From positions 145,355-209,354 of the forward strand of contig JAQYTJ010000011.1 in NCBI GenBank assembly GCA_028724885.1: a DNA stretch of 64,000 bases, given 5' to 3'. The notes beneath the pieces are model-generated. The model made no database searches. It was given only the letters and a program-made list of their open reading frames with translations, and had not been told where the DNA came from. Every line of letters begins with the position of its first letter. The stretch's first letter is position 1. This document shows positions 34,990 to 44,296 of this stretch, one piece after another. Both the position numbers and the translations under genes were made by a program. The DNA is from Bacteroidales bacterium. Its GTDB lineage: Bacteria; Bacteroidota; Bacteroidia; Bacteroidales; UBA932.

Positions 34990-37900
34990 CTACTTCTCTT
35001 GCATATAATCAGAAGGTGAGACCCCTTTCGCCTTCTTGAACACTTTCGAGAAATAATTCGGGTCGGAAAATCCAGTCATATAGGCTGTTTCGGAGACGTT
35101 ATGGCCTTTAGCCAGCAGAACACAGGCAGTGTCTATACGCCTCTTCCTTATGAAATCACCTATGGAGATGTTCATGAGGCTCTTCATCTTCATGTAAAGC
35201 ATGCTTCGGCTTATACCCAGTTCTGAAGTTATTTCTGACACAGAAAACTCGCTATTGTCGATGTTCGCGTCAACTATGTTATTGATCCTTTGCAGAAAAT
35301 CTTTATCCAAATCTGTCAAGGATGAGATTTCATATTCATCATTCTTGGAATTGACTATCTCCTGCTGACGGACAGAGATTAGCTGGAGGATGTTATTAAC
35401 TTGGAACTCAAGCGTCTGAGGATCAAAAGGTTTGACCACGTATGAGTCGGCGCCACTCTTATAGCCGACTGCCACATCCACAGGGTCGCTTTTTGCGGTC
35501 AGCAAAATGACTGGGATGTGAGAGGTGGCCATGTCGTTTTTTAGCCTGGAGCAAAGTTCCACTCCGTTCATGATAGGCATCATGACGTCTGAGATTATCA
35601 TGTCGACTGCCGTATCTTTCGAGATCATGATTGCCTCCTGACCATTGGATGCCGTCAGAATGTTGAACCTACCCTTAAGGTAATTAGCCAGGAATTTCAG
35701 CATGTCTTCATTGTCATCTACTAGAAGCAAGGTATGCTTCCCTTCTTCTGGCTCAAAAGATTCGATACCGCTCTCAGTCTCATTTCCAACAACTTTGTAG
35801 TCATCGGAGGAGACGAGGCTGTCAATTCCGGAGACCTCGCATTCCGAACCGAAAGCATTTTGCGACACATTCAGCGATACTTTGAAAGTTGATCCCTTTC
35901 CCAGCTCGCTATCAACGCTAACGGTTCCTTTGTGAATCATGACCAGGCTCTTCACTAGCGAAAGGCCTATTCCCCAGCCGATCTTATCCTCCCCGAAGCC
36001 AGGCCTGGTCTGGTAATACCTTTCGAAGATGTGTTTTTTATCTTCTTCGCTGATTCCTATTCCGGTATCGCTCACTGCTATATTCAGATAGGAATACCCC
36101 ATCTCGGTCGTTATGTCCGCTTTGACGGAGACAAGTCCACCTTCCATGGTGAACTTTATGGCATTGGATAGCAGATTGTTAATTATCCTTTCGAGGAATG
36201 ACGGCGAGAACCAGACATATTCCCCATTATTCTCGCAGGAAACCGATAACTCGATATTCTTATCTTTCGCAGCCTGGCGAAAAGACTCAGAATACAACTC
36301 TATAAAATCCATCGGATTCCCTTTCTGGATGTTCAATGGGAAACTGTTCGTTTCCAGCTTGTTCATGGTCACGAGCTGGTTTATCAGTCCATCCATCTGC
36401 TTCGTGCTCTTTATGGCTAGGTCGAGGTTTGTTGCAGATTCTCTATCCATATTCTCATTCCTGATGCTTTTTAATGGGGCTGATATCAAAGTGAGAGGTG
36501 TCTTCAGCTCATGAGATACAGTGGCGAAAAAATCGGATTTGGCTGCATCCAGCTCTTTTATTTTCTCTTTCTCCATATTTGCCAGCTTGACTTCGTTCCT
36601 CTCTTTCAGAACGAAGTATGAAAGATACATCAACAATAGGATAATGGAGGCATAGAAGAGGTATGCCCACGCAGACTTATAGAAAGGAGGCATCACTCTT
36701 ATCCGCAGCGATTTGACTGGACAATTCTCCCAGTCCGAGTTCGTATTGTTAGCCCTCACGTTCAAGACGTACTTCCCTGGCCGCATATTGTACCCATAGA
36801 AATGATGCTCGTTCCCGACGTTCCGCCAGTCATCATCCACTCCGTCCAAGAACATCTGATAAGAAATGGAGCCTGTGCTGCCTGGCTTTATGACGCCGAA
36901 ATCAATATTGAAAGATTTAGCTTGGGCGAAAGAAAGGCTAATGGAGGCTGTGCTGTTCAATTCCCTCGTCAGCGGGGATTTGTCTGTAGCTGAAGTGATG
37001 AGGTCATTGTCTATCGTTAGGCTTTTCAGATGGACATTGAATGGCCCAGTCATAGGCAGAATGCTATCAGGCCAGAATGCTATCAGGCCATTGATTGTTC
37101 CCAGGAAGATCTCGCCAGAAGCTGTCACCATGGAAGAGCAGAAATTGAACTGATTAACGGGCAGCCCATTTTCTGAAGAGAATCTCGTTACCGACTTGTC
37201 ATTAAGGTCATAGCGGAACAAACCATTGCCTGTTCCGATCCAAAGATGCTTGTCCGAATCTTCTACTATGCTGCAGATTGAACTTCTCGACAACGCTTCA
37301 TCCTCTAACGATTCAAGCCTTCCAGTCCCTGAGTCCATGAACTGCAGGCCGTTTCCATTCGTCCCAACCCATAATGTGCCGCCAGAGTCTTTGAAGACAC
37401 AAATGACGTACGGATCTTTCAGTCCTGTCTGTTCCGATGCTGGGAAATGTTTGATACTCATTCCAGGATATTCAATCCGGAAGAAACCTTCAGTAGCCGT
37501 ACAGGCCCAGATGCTTTTTCCGTCAGGATCAGCGAAAAGGCTGTATATAAATATATTATCTAACGCTTCATGGCCTATTTCATGAAAATAGTCCGTCACC
37601 TCATCGTATATTCTTAGTCCTCTCATTGTCGCTACGCACAACTTTCCATCGTTAAGCCTAAGCAGATAGAATATGCCTTCTGAATTCAATCCCTTATTCA
37701 GATAATAATGCGTGCTTGATTTCGTCCTCAGATTGTAACGGAAAAGGCCATCGAAACGAGTTCCTATCCACATTTCATCTGCATTTTTATCATAATAGAG
37801 GGAATGGATGTTCGTACCCATGCCAGGGATGCCATCGAAGACTGAGAATTTCCCAGTATAGGAATCGTAGATATTGATTCCTCCGTCTTCCGTCGCAATC

Positions 37901-38967
37901 CAATATCGGCCATCCTTTTCCTCTGCCATCATTCTGGCGACTCTCGCTTTGAACCCGTTCTCTCCATTTCCTATCCTGAAGAAGCCGAATTGTGAGTTAT
38001 TCTTGAGGATGTAATCTACGCCTCCGAAATAGGACCCAACCCAGACATTCCAGTTGGAGTCAAAGAGAATTGAATATATGGCATTGTCACTGAGGCTTCC
38101 TTCATCATAAGGGTTGTGCTGCAGGAATTCTGTCCGTCCATCTGTCGAGATAATGCAGATTCCTTTTTCCGTGCCGAGCCAGATACGGTTCAGTTCATCT
38201 TCTGAAATTACCCTTATTATTCCATTAGGTATCTCCAGGAGAGGATAAATTTTCATCTCACCCGTTCTGAAATTAATGCATTCTACGCCATTACCGTTTC
38301 TTCCAATCCAAAGCCTCTTGCTTGAATCGAAAAACATCGGCATTATCACGTCAGATCCTTTCATGAATTTCTCATAAAAGACCGGATCCAATACAGAAGG
38401 GTTCGACATATCCCTATCGTAATGAACGATAGAACCTCTTCTTCCGACGAGTAGCCTGCATTCGTCATCGAAGAGCAGAGAAATGACCTCCCCGTCCCCG
38501 AGTTTATCAATTCTACGCAGGCTGTCAGCTTTGGCGTCATATTCATACAGACATGCTCCTCCAATGATAATCCTACCTTCTTTATCTTCTGCTATGTATT
38601 TGCAAACTCCGTTAGTGTGGTAGTTCCGAAAATCGTTAGAGGCGCTTCGGAACATTGAGATTCCAGCCTCTGTCGATGCCCATAACCTTCCTTCGATGTC
38701 GACGTGAAGAGCATGAATGAAACTGCTGCCAATCGTGCTTGGATCCTCCGCCTGGTGATAATATGTCAGTATTTCATAGCCGTCATAACGACAGAGACCG
38801 TTCCTAGTCGCAATCCAGATGTTGCCGTCATGATCTTCGACGAGAGACTCTACCTGCTGATTCGGCAATCCGTGAACGCTGCCTATGTGGGAAAAGCGAA
38901 GGTCTGCTCCGAATAAATTTACAGATAGCAAAAATATGCTTAATATCAATATTTTACGGATATTCAT
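34990..38967 (-). CDS. Hybrid two-component system sensor/regulator (HTCS)
   Basis: One-protein signalling system controlling PUL2. The start at 38967 (MNIRKILILSIFLLSVNLFG) gives a signal peptide; 38982 is an alternative that adds five residues. Numbered from 38982, residues 25-650 are periplasmic Reg_prop beta-propeller repeats (HDGNIWIATRNGLCRYDGY and many more). A Y_Y_Y domain runs to about 765, then a membrane helix at about 773-793. HisKA has H824 in VSHELKTPL, and the ATPase domain has NLLSNAIKF and DTGIGI. The receiver has D1132 in ISDVMMP. The AraC-type DNA-binding domain fills 1230-1328. It stands divergent from susC of PUL2, the standard layout. Confidence 0.97.
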   Translation of the reverse strand: MNIRKILILSIFLLSVNLFGADLRFSHIGSVHGLPNQQVESLVEDHDGNIWIATRNGLCRYDGYEILTYYHQAEDPSTIGSSFIHALHVDIEGRLWASTEAGISMFRSASNDFRNYHTNGVCKYIAEDKEGRIIIGGACLYEYDAKADSLRRIDKLGDGEVISLLFDDECRLLVGRRGSIVHYDRDMSNPSVLDPVFYEKFMKGSDVIMPMFFDSSKRLWIGRNGNGVECINFRTGEMKIYPLLEIPNGIIRVISEDELNRIWLGTEKGICIISTDGRTEFLQHNPYDEGSLSDNAIYSILFDSNWNVWVGSYFGGVDYILKNNSQFGFFRIGNGENGFKARVARMMAEEKDGRYWIATEDGGINIYDSYTGKFSVFDGIPGMGTNIHSLYYDKNADEMWIGTRFDGLFRYNLRTKSSTHYYLNKGLNSEGIFYLLRLNDGKLCVATMRGLRIYDEVTDYFHEIGHEALDNIFIYSLFADPDGKSIWACTATEGFFRIEYPGMSIKHFPASEQTGLKDPYVICVFKDSGGTLWVGTNGNGLQFMDSGTGRLESLEDEALSRSSICSIVEDSDKHLWIGTGNGLFRYDLNDKSVTRFSSENGLPVNQFNFCSSMVTASGEIFLGTINGLIAFWPDSILPMTGPFNVHLKSLTIDNDLITSATDKSPLTRELNSTASISLSFAQAKSFNIDFGVIKPGSTGSISYQMFLDGVDDDWRNVGNEHHFYGYNMRPGKYVLNVRANNTNSDWENCPVKSLRIRVMPPFYKSAWAYLFYASIILLLMYLSYFVLKERNEVKLANMEKEKIKELDAAKSDFFATVSHELKTPLTLISAPLKSIRNENMDRESATNLDLAIKSTKQMDGLINQLVTMNKLETNSFPLNIQKGNPMDFIELYSESFRQAAKDKNIELSVSCENNGEYVWFSPSFLERIINNLLSNAIKFTMEGGLVSVKADITTEMGYSYLNIAVSDTGIGISEEDKKHIFERYYQTRPGFGEDKIGWGIGLSLVKSLVMIHKGTVSVDSELGKGSTFKVSLNVSQNAFGSECEVSGIDSLVSSDDYKVVGNETESGIESFEPEEGKHTLLLVDDNEDMLKFLANYLKGRFNILTASNGQEAIMISKDTAVDMIISDVMMPIMNGVELCSRLKNDMATSHIPVILLTAKSDPVDVAVGYKSGADSYVVKPFDPQTLEFQVNNILQLISVRQQEIVNSKNDEYEISSLTDLDKDFLQRINNIVDANIDNSEFSVSEITSELGISRSMLYMKMKSLMNISIGDFIRKRRIDTACVLLAKGHNVSETAYMTGFSDPNYFSKVFKKAKGVSPSDYMQEK

Positions 38968-39147
38968 GATTCCAAATTCCATATTTGAGACGTAATGCTC
39001 TCAAGACAAATTTATAGAAAATATGAACATTTTTCCAGAACATGCTCACCTTTATTGTTCAAATTAGCAATGCGAATTTTAGGCTCGCTCCTAATCATTC
39101 GCTAACCATAGAATTACAGAGTATTAACCAGGTTAAATCTCAAAAAA

Positions 39148-42100
39148 ATGCAAACAAACATTCTTGGATCAAGGAAGAATCCGCTACGGCATCTTTCAGC
39201 GTCCGGTTTTCTGGCCGCACTGATGATAGCTATCTGCGCTTTCCCTACATCAGCGGCTGCGAATGCTATTAATCCATCCGAATCTGAGTCTTCTCAGCAG
39301 AGGAAAACAATTAAAGGCTTGGTAGTCGACACAAACGGAGAACCTCTAATCGGGGTCGGAATCATAGAAGTTGGCACGAATAACGGGACCCTTACAGATG
39401 CTGATGGCAGTTTCACTCTGACAGTTTCAGCTGAGAATGCCCTCTTAACAGCCTCATTGTTAGGCTTCAATGACAAAACCGTACAAGCCAACGATAATGT
39501 ACGGATTATTCTTGAGCAGAACACAACCGCGCTTGACGAAGTCGTTGTCATTGGTTATGGCACGCAGAAAAAAGTGAACCTGACCGGCTCGGTATCTTCT
39601 GTGAACTTAGAAAAGGAAGCTTTGTCCCGTCCTATCACTACCACAGCCCAGGCCTTGGCAGGGATGAGCGCCGGAGTTCAGGTGCTGCAAAGTTCCGGAA
39701 GGCCTAATAGCGAAGGAGTCGGAATCAACATTCGCGGAATCGGTACGCTGAACACATCTTCACCTCTCGTTCTCGTCGATGGAATGGAGATGAGTCTGAA
39801 CGATGTGAACCCAAATGACGTGGAAAACATCTCCATTCTGAAGGATGCGGCTTCTTGCGCGATCTATGGCAATAGGGGTGCTAACGGAGTCATCCTCGTC
39901 ACTACTAAATCCGGCAAGGAAGGGCAGGTTCATGTGACATATTCAGGGAAATTCTCCATCAACACCCCTTCCAAACTGGTGAAATTCGTATCCAACTATG
40001 CTGATTACATGGGATTCGTAAACGAGGCCGCCTCAAATGTCGGGATTTCGCAGATTTATTCTCAGAACACTATAGACACGTGGCGTGCGGCAGAAAAGGA
40101 TCCCAATGGAATCGCAGCCTCAGGCTACCCTAACTACGTAGCCTATCCGAACACAGACTGGTATGACGAAATATACCAAACGAAGATAATGCAGGAGCAC
40201 TCGTTGTCTGTCCTTGGCAAGGAAGGTCGCACAGACTATTCAATCGGAGTGACTTATCTGGACAATCCTGGAATGATCGTGAATTCAGGCGTCAAGAAAT
40301 ATTTTCTAAATATCAAAGTGAATACAGACATCACTCCTTGGCTGCAAATCGGTGCCCACGCATGGGGCGATCACACAGATCAGGACAGAAATGATGTCGG
40401 AAATCTCTCGGAATGGTCTTTTTTAAAAGCGACTCCGGGCATCTATCCATACTATGACGGCAAGTACGGTGGAATCGAAGCTCCTGAGGAGGATCCTGCC
40501 GCGAGCAACCCTCTGCTGAACCTTAATGGAACAGGAGATTCTTATTATAAATACAATCGTGTCTATACGACGACTCATGCTCAGATTCGTTTCCTCAAAG
40601 ATTTCACATGGAGGACCCAGTTCGGGTACAATCTGTATCAGACGAGGCATAAGTACAGCTGGATCGGTCAGGACCAGTGGAGCTTTAGCCGCAATCAGAA
40701 GGTCGGCAACAGGGGCTCCCTGAGCGATGACAACGTGTACATGTACCACCAGCAATATTACAACTGGAAACTTACCCACACCTTGAACTGGTCACACACG
40801 TTCAACGACATTCATGACATTACGGCACTGGCAGGATTCGAGGAGGGGAAATACTACAATCATAATACTGATGTCAGGAAACAGGGAATCGTAGACCCAT
40901 CCATAACAGACCTGAGCACAGTAACTGAGATGCGCTACATCAACGGAGCCGATAACCAGAACACTTTCCGTTCATGGTTCGGCCGCGTGACTTACGCCTA
41001 CGATTCGAAATATCTTTTGGAAGCTAATTTCCGTTATGACGGGTCTTCGAAGTTTTCCAAGAATAACAGATGGGGATTTTTCCCATCCGTATCAGGAGCA
41101 TGGAGAATTTCTCAAGAGAATTTCATGCAGAACATAGGATGGTTGAATAATCTAAAGCTACGTGCTTCATGGGGCAAACTTGGAAACAACTCAGTCGGGG
41201 ATTATGCCTATCAGTCTATGTACACTCTTGGCTACACAGCGATGAACAACCAAAAGACAGGAATCGCATGGATGGGCACACTGCCTAACGAAGACATTTC
41301 ATGGGAAGAGACTACTACTACAGACATTGGCCTTGACTTCGGATTATTCGGAGGTCGGCTTGAAGGAGTGATCGACCTTTACAATAAAGACACCGATGGC
41401 ATCCTCTATCGTCCGGACATCTACATGACCCTAGGAGAAAAGACCGCACCTCTGCAGAACCTTGCAGAAGTCGTCAACCGCGGACTCGAAATCACTCTGG
41501 GCTGGCACGACACAATCGGCCAAGTCACCTATGGAATTCAAGGGAACGTGACTTTCAACCATAACGAAGTCACGGACTACAAAGGAAAGCCTAAAAGAGG
41601 CTGGACAACTGATTCAGATGGCAACAAAGTCTATAGGACAAACCTTGGAGATGTCTCCACAGGAGGCCTCAACAGAATCGTCGAAGGTCATCAGATAAAT
41701 GAATTCTATATCTATAAGACCTACAAAGGAGACGGCTCACACTTCAATTCTGATGGCACGGTCAACATCAACGGCGGTCCTAAAGACGGCATGATTCGTA
41801 CGGAAGATGACATGAAATGGCTCCAAGCCATGATTTCTGCAGGATACCAGTTCCTACCTAACAGAACCGTAAGCAAATCTGGAATCTGGTATGGTGACTA
41901 CATCTTCTCCGACCTCAACGAAGATGGAGTGTACGGAGACTCCAACGACCGTGATTTCACAGGCATGTCCACCACTCCGAAAGTGAACTTCGGCATCCAG
42001 ACATTCCTAAACTGGAAGGGGATAGATTTCTCAATGAATTGGACCGGAGCCACCGGGTTCCAGACATACTGGAGAGAGATTGGACAGAATGCCTGCGCTG

Positions 42101-42480
42101 TAGTCTTCGGACTCCAGCTTCCTAAGAAACAGGCCTACGACCATTATTTCTATGATCCATCTAATCCTACAGATTCCAGGACAAGTCTTTCATCGAAGAA
42201 TCCTAGGCTGACAATGAACAACCCTAGCCAGAGCGACAACCTCCAGAGCAATCTCTATCTGTATAAGTGCAACTTCCTGAAGCTGCGCAACCTTACGATT
42301 GGTTACACTCTGCCTAAGTCCATCTCCCAGAAATTCTATACCGACAACCTGCGCGTTTATTTCTCAGGTGAAAACCTTCTGACCATCACGAATTTCCCTG
42401 GACTTGACCCAGAAATGAGAAGCGGCGAGGGCTATACTACGATGAGGCAATGGTCATTCGGCATCAATCTGACATTCTAA
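39148..42480 (+). CDS. SusC/RagA TonB-dependent receptor (PUL2)
   Basis: Outer-membrane glycan importer of 1110 residues. A rather long N-terminal region holds the signal sequence (FLAALMIAICAFPTSAAANA). Then follow the carboxypeptidase-regulatory-like domain (about 53-125, IKGLVVDTNGEPLIGVGI), the TonB-box/plug motif DEVVVIGYGTQKK, and the plug with GVGINIRGIGTLNTSSP, PLVLVDGMEM and the SIYGNRGANGVILVTTK-type segment. The barrel ends in the aromatic QWSFGINLTF. It is the first gene of the operon with susD 21 bp downstream. The ligand is probably an oligosaccharide released by surface enzymes. Confidence 0.97.
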   Translation: MQTNILGSRKNPLRHLSASGFLAALMIAICAFPTSAAANAINPSESESSQQRKTIKGLVVDTNGEPLIGVGIIEVGTNNGTLTDADGSFTLTVSAENALLTASLLGFNDKTVQANDNVRIILEQNTTALDEVVVIGYGTQKKVNLTGSVSSVNLEKEALSRPITTTAQALAGMSAGVQVLQSSGRPNSEGVGINIRGIGTLNTSSPLVLVDGMEMSLNDVNPNDVENISILKDAASCAIYGNRGANGVILVTTKSGKEGQVHVTYSGKFSINTPSKLVKFVSNYADYMGFVNEAASNVGISQIYSQNTIDTWRAAEKDPNGIAASGYPNYVAYPNTDWYDEIYQTKIMQEHSLSVLGKEGRTDYSIGVTYLDNPGMIVNSGVKKYFLNIKVNTDITPWLQIGAHAWGDHTDQDRNDVGNLSEWSFLKATPGIYPYYDGKYGGIEAPEEDPAASNPLLNLNGTGDSYYKYNRVYTTTHAQIRFLKDFTWRTQFGYNLYQTRHKYSWIGQDQWSFSRNQKVGNRGSLSDDNVYMYHQQYYNWKLTHTLNWSHTFNDIHDITALAGFEEGKYYNHNTDVRKQGIVDPSITDLSTVTEMRYINGADNQNTFRSWFGRVTYAYDSKYLLEANFRYDGSSKFSKNNRWGFFPSVSGAWRISQENFMQNIGWLNNLKLRASWGKLGNNSVGDYAYQSMYTLGYTAMNNQKTGIAWMGTLPNEDISWEETTTTDIGLDFGLFGGRLEGVIDLYNKDTDGILYRPDIYMTLGEKTAPLQNLAEVVNRGLEITLGWHDTIGQVTYGIQGNVTFNHNEVTDYKGKPKRGWTTDSDGNKVYRTNLGDVSTGGLNRIVEGHQINEFYIYKTYKGDGSHFNSDGTVNINGGPKDGMIRTEDDMKWLQAMISAGYQFLPNRTVSKSGIWYGDYIFSDLNEDGVYGDSNDRDFTGMSTTPKVNFGIQTFLNWKGIDFSMNWTGATGFQTYWREIGQNACAVVFGLQLPKKQAYDHYFYDPSNPTDSRTSLSSKNPRLTMNNPSQSDNLQSNLYLYKCNFLKLRNLTIGYTLPKSISQKFYTDNLRVYFSGENLLTITNFPGLDPEMRSGEGYTTMRQWSFGINLTF

Positions 42481-42487
42481 TCATAAG

Positions 42488-42493
42488 AAGGAG
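42488..42493 (+). promoter_or_regulatory. Shine-Dalgarno site of PUL2 susD
   Basis: AAGGAG eight bases before the ATG at 42502. Strong Shine-Dalgarno sites are rare in Bacteroidota and no other gene start I inspected here has one, so susD may be translated more strongly than its neighbours. Confidence 0.6.
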
Positions 42494-42501
42494 ACTACAT
42501 C

Positions 42502-44274
42502 ATGAAACACAATATTTTGAAAATTTGCTCAGGCCTGACTCTGATTGCAGGATTAATTTCTCTTTCAAGTTGTGGTTCTGACTTTCTAGAGACGACGCCG
42601 ACTAACCAAGTCAGCACAAACAGCATCTGGACAAGTGAAAACCTAGCTGTGAGAGCAGTAAATGGCATATACGGCCATATTTATTACGAATATCGCGACA
42701 ATCCTTGGATTACCCTCTGGGACGGTTATACTGAAATCATGGACGAGGACGTGAACTGGGTGTCAGGGAACGCTCCCATACTGCGAGGAAGCGCTACAGC
42801 CAGCTCCGGTATGTTCAGCACTTGGTGGAAAAGGCTGTACGAGGGCATCAGCAGAGCTAACGATGTTCTCGCCAACATTTCTAAAGTTCCAGACATGAGC
42901 GACGAAGACAAGGCTCGCTACATTGCAGAGGCCAAATTTCTGAGAGCCTGGGAATACTACAGGCTTAACTGCCTGTGGCAGGGCGTTCCTGTCTACACGG
43001 AGCCTGTCGCAGCAGATGAGGCTACGAAAGGACGCAGCACTACGGAAGAAGTGTTCAGCCAGATCATCCAGGACTGCACTGACGCAATCAACGAGCCTAA
43101 TCTCCCAGATAAATATTCTTCCAGCGATGCAAACTGGGGAAGAGTGACGAAAGGCGCAGCTTACATGCTTAGAGCAAAGACCTACCTCTGGCTTGAAAGA
43201 TGGGCTGAAGCCGAAGCCGATTTTAAGAAAATTACTGGGCTAGGATACAAACTATTCGATGACTACTATAACCTCTTCACGGAAAATAACGAGAAGAATG
43301 ACGAATATATCTTCGAATATCAGTACATGGACGAATCAGGCCTTGGTAACTTCATGAGCTGGACATTCGGAAACCGCTGCTCGTCAGGATATTCTTGGAA
43401 CAACTATCTTCCAAATCCATATTTCGTCGATTCATATCAGAATGCAGATGGATCTGCATTCAATATTGACGATGTGATTCCTGGATATTCCAGCATGACG
43501 CCTCAGCAAAGGATAGTGTATTATCTCAGAGACAACATGACAGATGACGAAATCAGCAATCAGACGAATGTTGGAGCAGACATGACTAAATATCTGCCTA
43601 ACGGAAACGAAGCTAGGATCAAGAAAGTCTACGAAGGCAGAGACCCTCGTATGGCATGGAACTTCATTCTGCCTTATTCTACCTATGTAGGTGGCGCCAC
43701 AGGAACAGAGTACACATATACGCTCCGCTGGCCTTACAGAGGATATGATTCAGCCAAACCGTTCGATCTCAGGACCGACACGAATGACAGGTATTACTAC
43801 CTATGGCGCAAGTTCGTCTTCCGAGGAAGAGAGCATACGGACCAGAACAACTCACCTATCGACATCCCTATTTTCAGGTATGCTGAGACACTCATCGGAC
43901 TGGCAGAAGCTCTGAATGAGCAAGGAAAGACTGAAGAAGCCATCACCTACCTGAACCAGGTAAGGGAACGTGCCGGAGTATCCGCCTTGAACAGCAATGA
44001 ACATACTAGGGTGACAGGACAAGCCGATCTTAGAGCAAGGATTCGCAATGAATATGGTTGGGAACTCTGCGGAGAGAACGTAACATACTTCAATGAACTT
44101 CGCTGGGGCGCATGGCATCAGAAGAAATTCGTGGAGTCAAACGGCATGACCGAGATATGGGGAACCAAGAAATACACGAATTCATGGCAGGGTGATTACT
44201 GCGTAAAATGGGCCATTCCTCAGTCTGAAGTCGAGAAGAATGAGAACCTCAAGCAGAATGACGGTTGGTATTAA
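42502..44274 (+). CDS. SusD/RagB-like surface glycan-binding lipoprotein (PUL2)
   Basis: SusD-family lipoprotein of 590 residues; lipobox SLSSC with cysteine 24. Family segments are SDFLETTPTNQVS, YIAEAKFLRAWEYYRLNCLW, KGAAYMLRAKTYLWLERW and IPIFRYAETLIGLAEALNEQ. Near the end come IRNEYGWELCGENVTYFNEL and the usual final W. It acts as lid and binder for the SusC channel. Its length is slightly above average. Confidence 0.97.
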   Translation: MKHNILKICSGLTLIAGLISLSSCGSDFLETTPTNQVSTNSIWTSENLAVRAVNGIYGHIYYEYRDNPWITLWDGYTEIMDEDVNWVSGNAPILRGSATASSGMFSTWWKRLYEGISRANDVLANISKVPDMSDEDKARYIAEAKFLRAWEYYRLNCLWQGVPVYTEPVAADEATKGRSTTEEVFSQIIQDCTDAINEPNLPDKYSSSDANWGRVTKGAAYMLRAKTYLWLERWAEAEADFKKITGLGYKLFDDYYNLFTENNEKNDEYIFEYQYMDESGLGNFMSWTFGNRCSSGYSWNNYLPNPYFVDSYQNADGSAFNIDDVIPGYSSMTPQQRIVYYLRDNMTDDEISNQTNVGADMTKYLPNGNEARIKKVYEGRDPRMAWNFILPYSTYVGGATGTEYTYTLRWPYRGYDSAKPFDLRTDTNDRYYYLWRKFVFRGREHTDQNNSPIDIPIFRYAETLIGLAEALNEQGKTEEAITYLNQVRERAGVSALNSNEHTRVTGQADLRARIRNEYGWELCGENVTYFNELRWGAWHQKKFVESNGMTEIWGTKKYTNSWQGDYCVKWAIPQSEVEKNENLKQNDGWY

Positions 44275-44296
44275 CAGTCAATCTAATTATTTCAAG